A DNA stretch of 64,000 nucleotides from Coralliovum pocilloporae. GTDB taxonomy: Bacteria; Pseudomonadota; Alphaproteobacteria; Rhizobiales; Cohaesibacteraceae. The stretch is from contig NZ_CP132542.1 of NCBI RefSeq assembly GCF_030845175.1, positions 434,001-498,000 of the forward strand, read 5' to 3'. The notes beneath the pieces were generated by a model that worked only from the letters and a program-made list of their open reading frames with translations, did no database searches and was not told the origin of the DNA. Shown one piece after another: positions 59,625-64,000 of the stretch; position 1 is the stretch's first letter, and the number at the start of each line of letters is the position of its first letter. The position numbers were made by a program, and so were the translations under genes.

Positions 59625-60827
59625 ATGCCATTTGTTCTGCCCGGCTCGAAGAAACGTTTTAACATCCGCTACGCCAGATGGGTCTGGTGGCGCGCGATCT
59701 GTCGGATCCTGCCTGCCCTCAGACACAAAATCCATTTTTACGACCGCCTGATTACTCCGGACAAGGTGCCCCACGAAGTTCTGTCCACTGTCGAACATCA
59801 CTATGATCTTTGCACCCTCGGTCATGGCATGACAGACGCTGAAACAGCATTCATGGAACTGGCCTACGATCATGACAAAGCAACCAACAAGATTACCAAT
59901 AAACGGACAGTCCGATGCCTGCGCGATATCCAGCTTCACGGCCAGGCGGGCAACCTGATCTACAATGCGCAAACTGTAGGGACAGATCCCAATCTGGTGA
60001 ACTATTCCCATTGTCGGGCCTTTTTCAATCCACGCATTATAGAGCAGCCGGACGACCGGTTATGGTTGCCAATGCTTGGCATTCATCAGGGTCATAAACA
60101 TTTCGGCCATTTCTTCATCGATTATCTGGCAATGATCTTCTATGGCATCCATGATCTGCCGAAAGACCAGCCCATCACCGTGGTGACCAGACAGGATCTC
60201 GCACCGTTCCAAAGGCTGGTTTATGAGCGCATCAAAGAGCGTTTCCCAAATGTCTCCTTCGTTGAAATGCCTACGGATGAATTCTGGGTATTACCGCGCG
60301 TCATCTTCGTCGACAGGCAACTGACGATCGGTTCGATTTTCTTTGACCCGGAATACACAGCATTTCTGAGAGACATCCTGTCGCCGGACGCGGAAGAACA
60401 ACAAGCCATTGATAGCGGCGCCATCAAACTACCTACAGGCGGCCGCTACTACATCTCGCGCGGTGATGTTCCGAAACGCAATATTGCCAACGAAAGAGAC
60501 CTGACCGAAGCACTGGAGCGGCATGGCTTCCAGACTATCCGACCAACGGAATATTCACTCACGCAGCAAGCAGCCATTTATCGCTCAGCAGACGCCATTG
60601 TCGCTGCAGCGGGCTCAGCCATGATCAACCTGACCCATGTGTCCCCTGAGACGAAAGTTCGCCTCTTTTACCCCTCCAATCAGGTTGGTGGAGATTTTCT
60701 CTGGCTTGCCAAATCGCTTGGCATTCAGGATCATAGGCATATCATCATGGGTCCGTCAGAAGGACGACGGGGGCATTATCGCGTGGATGCCACAGCAATT
60801 AATGAGATATTGGAAGGTGTCGACTGA
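59625..60827 (+). CDS. Glycosyltransferase, GT61 (DUF563) family
   Basis: The 400-residue protein matches the DUF563/GT61 family: the central part has WLPMLGIHQGHKHFGHFFID, the C-terminal catalytic part has RYYISRGDVPKRNIANERDL and AAAGSAMINLTHVSPETKV. It is predicted soluble with no signal peptide. GT61 enzymes act in polysaccharide or surface-glycan synthesis. It overlaps the next gene by one base (TGATG), giving the start of the surface-glycan cluster. Confidence 0.86.
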   Translation: MPFVLPGSKKRFNIRYARWVWWRAICRILPALRHKIHFYDRLITPDKVPHEVLSTVEHHYDLCTLGHGMTDAETAFMELAYDHDKATNKITNKRTVRCLRDIQLHGQAGNLIYNAQTVGTDPNLVNYSHCRAFFNPRIIEQPDDRLWLPMLGIHQGHKHFGHFFIDYLAMIFYGIHDLPKDQPITVVTRQDLAPFQRLVYERIKERFPNVSFVEMPTDEFWVLPRVIFVDRQLTIGSIFFDPEYTAFLRDILSPDAEEQQAIDSGAIKLPTGGRYYISRGDVPKRNIANERDLTEALERHGFQTIRPTEYSLTQQAAIYRSADAIVAAAGSAMINLTHVSPETKVRLFYPSNQVGGDFLWLAKSLGIQDHRHIIMGPSEGRRGHYRVDATAINEILEGVD

Positions 60828-61576
60828 TGAGCAAAGAAGGGCTTGTAACCACGGGGCCAAACGGACAGTCTGTCTTGAAAACAGATCGTATGGCCGGATC
60901 TGCAGGCGATCAGTTGATCATTGTCGGTGGTGGAGAGACAGCGACGCTGGCCTATGAGTACTTCACTCACGACAGCCCTTACCAGGTTGTCGGTTTTGCA
61001 ATCGAAAGCCAATACAGGGAAACGGACAGTTTTCTAGGTCTTCCTCTTGTCGATCTTGAAACGCTTGAGGAACATTTCCCTCCCGGCACCCATGATGCTC
61101 ACGTTGCGGTCAGCGCTTCACAGTTGAACAGGAATCGAGCTCGACTGTTCAACGAAGTCAAAGGCAAAGGTTATCACTGTGCCAGCTATGTCAGCAGCGC
61201 ATCATTTGTCTGGCACAACGCAAAGATCGGTGAGAATGTCTTCATTTTTGAAGACAATACCATACAGCCCTTCAGTGATATCGGCGACAACGTCGTTTTG
61301 TGGAGCGGCAATCATATTGGCCACAGAACGGTTGTGAAACCACATTGCTTCATCACCTCACATGTGGTGGTCTCGGGTTTCTGTACAGTGGGCGAGTACA
61401 GCTATATCGGCGTCAATGCGAGTATTGGCGACGAGATCACAATTGCCGAGGATAACTTCATCGCTATGGCCGCGGTTATTGCGAAAAGCACAGAACCGGA
61501 CAAGGTCTATAAAGGCAACCCGGCTGAAGCCAGCAAGATTTCCGCTAAGCGCTTTTGCCGTGTACCCAAGGGCTAG
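60827..61576 (+). CDS. NeuD/PglD-like sugar O-acyltransferase
   Basis: The 249-residue protein has an N-terminal Rossmann-like domain (DQLIIVGGGETATLAYEYF) and a C-terminal left-handed beta-helix built from hexapeptide repeats (IGENVFIFEDNTIQPFSDIG, IGHRTVVKPHCFIT). NeuD- and PglD-type enzymes O- or N-acetylate nucleotide sugars or glycans. It is coupled to the GT61 gene. Confidence 0.88.
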   Translation: MSKEGLVTTGPNGQSVLKTDRMAGSAGDQLIIVGGGETATLAYEYFTHDSPYQVVGFAIESQYRETDSFLGLPLVDLETLEEHFPPGTHDAHVAVSASQLNRNRARLFNEVKGKGYHCASYVSSASFVWHNAKIGENVFIFEDNTIQPFSDIGDNVVLWSGNHIGHRTVVKPHCFITSHVVVSGFCTVGEYSYIGVNASIGDEITIAEDNFIAMAAVIAKSTEPDKVYKGNPAEASKISAKRFCRVPKG

Positions 61577-61696
61577 AGTCAAAGCCTATTCATTCTGCGG
61601 AGGCGGTTTTCCGTTCGGCCTGGCGAAAGTCTGAAGGAACCCTGCCGGGTTTTCGAAGAACGTCAACAAAAAGCCGAGCAGTAAAATCTCCCTGCC

Positions 61697-62578
61697 CTAG
61701 GCAATCAGTCCGGTCAGATAGGCCCCATAAGGGCTTTTGGCATATTTGGCAGCCAGTCGCAGCAATTGCTCGTCATCAATGTAACCACAGTGATGGGCCA
61801 CTTCCTCAATGCAGCCGATCTTGAGGCCCTGCTGCTGCTCGACAATCGAAACAAAATTTGATGCCTTCATGAGGGAATCAACCGTCCCCAGATCAATCCA
61901 TGACGCCCCGCGCGACAGGATCAGAGCCTGAAGCGACTGTTCCTCAAGGTACAGATTGTTGAGATCGGTAATCTCAAGCTCACCACGTGCTGAAGGTTTC
62001 AGATCACGGGCAAAATCACAGACGCGCTCGTCATAGAAATACAGACCGATAGCAGCGATGTTGGATTTAGGCCTGGCTGGCTTTTCCTCAAGTGACAGAA
62101 TACTACCGGTCTCGTCGGTCTCAATGATCCCGAAACGCTCCGGTTCCCGCGTCCGTGTACCCACAATAAACGCGCCATTTTCGACACTCAGACAGCGTTG
62201 CCACTCGGCATTCAGATTGCCCCAATAGAGGAGATTGTCCCCCAGCATCAGGGCAACAGGATCACCATTGACGAACTCGGCACCAACAATGAATGCATCT
62301 GCCAAACCGCGCGGTTCGTCCTGGACAGCATAAGAGATGGAAATACCGAGATCAGAACCGTCCCCCAAAATGTTCTGGAGGGAAGGTGTATCCTTTTCCG
62401 TACTGATAATCAGGATTTCCTCTATTCCCAACAGCATCAGGGTAGACAGAGGGTAGTGGATCATCGGCTTGTCATAGACAGGCAACAATTGTTTGCAGAC
62501 AACATTTGTCAACGGCTGAAGACGTGTCCCGTGGCCACCGGCCAGAATAATGGCTTTTCTGATCACAATTCTGCTCAT
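61697..62578 (-). CDS. rfbA: Glucose-1-phosphate thymidylyltransferase-like nucleotidyltransferase
   Basis: The 293-residue enzyme has the nucleotidyltransferase signature GGHGTRLQPLT (usual GGxGTRLxPLT), the sugar-binding YDKPMIHYPLSTLMLLGI, and the metal site LGDNLLYWG. It makes dTDP-glucose for dTDP-rhamnose or similar sugars, but no rfbB, rfbC or rfbD is in the window. It is transcribed against its neighbours. ATG at 62578 is chosen; the upstream frame to 62623 has no family match. Confidence 0.9.
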   Translation of the reverse strand: MSRIVIRKAIILAGGHGTRLQPLTNVVCKQLLPVYDKPMIHYPLSTLMLLGIEEILIISTEKDTPSLQNILGDGSDLGISISYAVQDEPRGLADAFIVGAEFVNGDPVALMLGDNLLYWGNLNAEWQRCLSVENGAFIVGTRTREPERFGIIETDETGSILSLEEKPARPKSNIAAIGLYFYDERVCDFARDLKPSARGELEITDLNNLYLEEQSLQALILSRGASWIDLGTVDSLMKASNFVSIVEQQQGLKIGCIEEVAHHCGYIDDEQLLRLAAKYAKSPYGAYLTGLIA

Positions 62579-62771
62579 TCTCTTACCGGAACTCAAAGCC
62601 GGTCCTGATATAGACCGATACACTTATACGAAAACGCGACTGCATAAAATTGTTTTCCGTTCCGGGCAAAAAAAGGGAAACACCGCTATTCACCCATAGG
62701 GCCTTTCGGGTATGGTCGCGCGACTTCAGAATAACGGTGACAGACCGCCCGGACGCGGAGACGAGAACACG

Positions 62772-63704
62772 ATGCAATGGAAAAAGCACGGCCTTGTATA
62801 TGGGCCGGATGGAAGCCTGCCCTGGGCACAATCTCACGCGATGATTCCAACACCCTTCCAGCTCAACAAGGATGTTGTCCGGGTCTTCACCAGCTTCTGC
62901 GATGCATCCGGAATGGGGCGTCCGGGCTATGTGGATATTTCAGCACGAGACCCCATGCAGGTTCTTGACGTGTGTCAGACGCCTCTTATTGATGTTGGCA
63001 AGCCCGGAACCTTTGATGAAAATGGTGCTGTGGTCTGCTCAGTCACTCGGGCATCGTCCGGCGACGTTTTGATGTTCTATGTAGGCTTCGAGCTCGGCAC
63101 CAAGATCAGGTACCGGCTGCTCACAGGTCTTGCCATCAGTCATGATGGCGGGCAGACCTTCATCAAACACCAGGAGACACCTGTTCTCGAACGCTCTACA
63201 GAAGAGCTGTTTTTCCGTTGTGGTCCTTATGCAAAAGCCCGACCAGACGGCAACGGTGTTGATCTCTGGTATGTAGCCGGTAGTGAATGGGTGGATGTGG
63301 AAGGCAAGGATATGCCGGTTTATGATGTTCGGCATGCTTTTTCCCCAGACGGGAAGACATGGCCCTCATCCGGCAATATCATCCTCGAAATCACTGACGA
63401 TGATGAGCACGGTTATGGACGCCCATGCGTGATGCCACGCCCGGGTGGCGGCTATCGCATGTTTGTTTCAGTGCGGAAGAAGTCCGTCAAAGCCTATCGG
63501 CTTGCCTATGCCGAGTCAGAAGACGGAATCTCCTGGCAACGGGCGGATCACAAACTCAATCTTGATGTCAGTGAAAGCGGCTTCGATTCAGACGCCATCA
63601 TGTATGCGACTCCATTCGAGATGAATGGCAAACTCTATGTCTTCTACAATGGCAACAACTTCGGTCGTGATGGATTTGCGCTGGCGGAGCTGATTGAAGA
63701 ATGA
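62772..63704 (+). CDS. Five-bladed beta-propeller protein (GH32/GH43-like fold)
   Basis: The 310-residue protein shows the repeating propeller pattern of the arabinanase/levansucrase/invertase superfamily: MFYVGFELGTKIRYRLLTGL, AISHDGGQTFIKH, VDLWYVAGSEWVD, AYAESEDGISWQRAD and LYVFYNGNNFGRDGFALAEL. There is no signal peptide, so it is cytoplasmic, where related proteins sit in surface-glycan clusters as uncharacterised partners. The catalytic acids were not identified with confidence. Stop overlaps the next start (ATGA). Confidence 0.78.
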   Translation: MQWKKHGLVYGPDGSLPWAQSHAMIPTPFQLNKDVVRVFTSFCDASGMGRPGYVDISARDPMQVLDVCQTPLIDVGKPGTFDENGAVVCSVTRASSGDVLMFYVGFELGTKIRYRLLTGLAISHDGGQTFIKHQETPVLERSTEELFFRCGPYAKARPDGNGVDLWYVAGSEWVDVEGKDMPVYDVRHAFSPDGKTWPSSGNIILEITDDDEHGYGRPCVMPRPGGGYRMFVSVRKKSVKAYRLAYAESEDGISWQRADHKLNLDVSESGFDSDAIMYATPFEMNGKLYVFYNGNNFGRDGFALAELIEE

Positions 63705-64000
63705 CCCTCACCATTCAACCATTCACGCAAACACAATCAGACAATTGGGATGCTTTTGTTGAGCGCTCGTGTCAGGGAACGTTCCTGCACAGCAGATTGT
63801 TTCTTTCCTATCATGGCGACCGATTCCAGGATCGTTCCCTGATGATCCTCCGCGATGACAAGCTTGTCGGAGTCCTTCCGGCAGCGAAACATCCCTCTGA
63901 TCCCACAACAGTGATCAGTCACCCCGGAAGCTCTTATGGGGGCATTCTCCATGACGGTTATCTGTCAGGCGAGATCATGGTGACCACACTTCAGGCCATC
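63701..64000 (+). CDS. GNAT/FemAB-like transferase, 3' truncated by window edge
   Basis: An open frame begins with ATG at 63701, overlapping the propeller stop, and runs to the last base without a stop (100 codons visible). The sequence WDAFVERSCQGTFLHSRLFL, RSLMILRDDKLVGVLPAAKH and SHPGSSYGGILH is typical of the N-terminal part of GNAT/FemAB-like acyltransferases found in polysaccharide and peptidoglycan loci. It resembles in type the BioF2-like protein at 35066-36283. Confidence 0.75.
   Translation, partial: MTLTIQPFTQTQSDNWDAFVERSCQGTFLHSRLFLSYHGDRFQDRSLMILRDDKLVGVLPAAKHPSDPTTVISHPGSSYGGILHDGYLSGEIMVTTLQAI

Noticed and set aside
1-64000. tRNA, rRNA, transposase, integrase and attachment sites.
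   Set aside because: Both strands were looked over and no cloverleaf, rRNA core sequence, transposase motif or flanking target duplication was recognised.

Overview
The window looks like chromosomal DNA of a flagellated, probably marine alphaproteobacterium of moderate GC content. Three things point there. First, the flagellar gene set includes fliX, flbT, flaF, a FlbY/FlgN-like gene, a MotE-like gene and a single-cysteine DksA, with sigma-54 and CtrA-like sites. Second, a giant two-TM coiled-coil protein resembles the Hyphomicrobiales (Rhizobiales) growth-pole protein GPR/RgsE. Third, there is a STAS-MlaE lipid transporter and a PlcP/Agt phosphate-starvation lipid pair. No genus is assigned. 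I saw no rRNA, tRNA, CRISPR array, insertion sequence or prophage.

Layout. 1-28.6 kb is a flagellar island: the end of a probable fliO, then fliP; a leftward operon fliL-fliM-DUF6468-motE-like-TPR protein; rightward flgF-flgG-flgA-flgH; dksA and fliX leftward; flgI-flgJ-flbY-like rightward; three large flagellin genes in tandem; an orphan gene; flbT-flaF; and leftward flgE-flgK-flgL. 28.9-37.7 kb holds a MoxR ATPase, a SixA-like phosphatase, a YcjX/YcjF pair, a secreted protein, a CoxE-like VWA protein, a GNAT-like protein and an ECF sigma/anti-sigma pair. 37.7-39.6 kb is a less dense stretch with palindromes, an orphan gene, a ferredoxin and an HPt protein. 40.0-45.3 kb is the GPR/RgsE-like gene. 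45.6-49.8 kb is a complete Mla/MCE lipid-transport operon. 50.0-53.2 kb holds dgcN-dgcA (D-glutamate use) and an MFS transporter. 53.3-58.5 kb holds a CheZ-like protein, the Agt/PlcP pair, an atypical SDR and a FadL-type porin. 58.9-64 kb has a LysE exporter and then a surface-glycan cluster (GT61, NeuD-like acyltransferase, RfbA-like nucleotidyltransferase, beta-propeller, GNAT-like) that runs off the right edge.

How the parts work together. The flagellar genes cover the export gate (FliP), switch (FliM), stator accessories, rod, rings, hook, hook junctions and filament. Three promoters with the sigma-54 signature GG-N10-GC precede flgF, flgI and flgE. A perfect TTAA-N7-TTAA CtrA-type box lies between fliX and flgI. 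The most interesting signal is in the leaders of flagellins 2 and 3. Each can fold into a nested hairpin whose outer stem buries the ribosome-binding site; the two leaders differ only by changes that keep pairing, and the FlbT translational regulator is encoded just downstream. Flagellin 3 also carries an 83-base tract identical to flagellin 1 and unlike its closest paralogue, a clear sign of gene conversion. A PHO-box-like site precedes plcP-agt, and a roughly 100-base dispersed repeat occurs three times at gene 3' ends.
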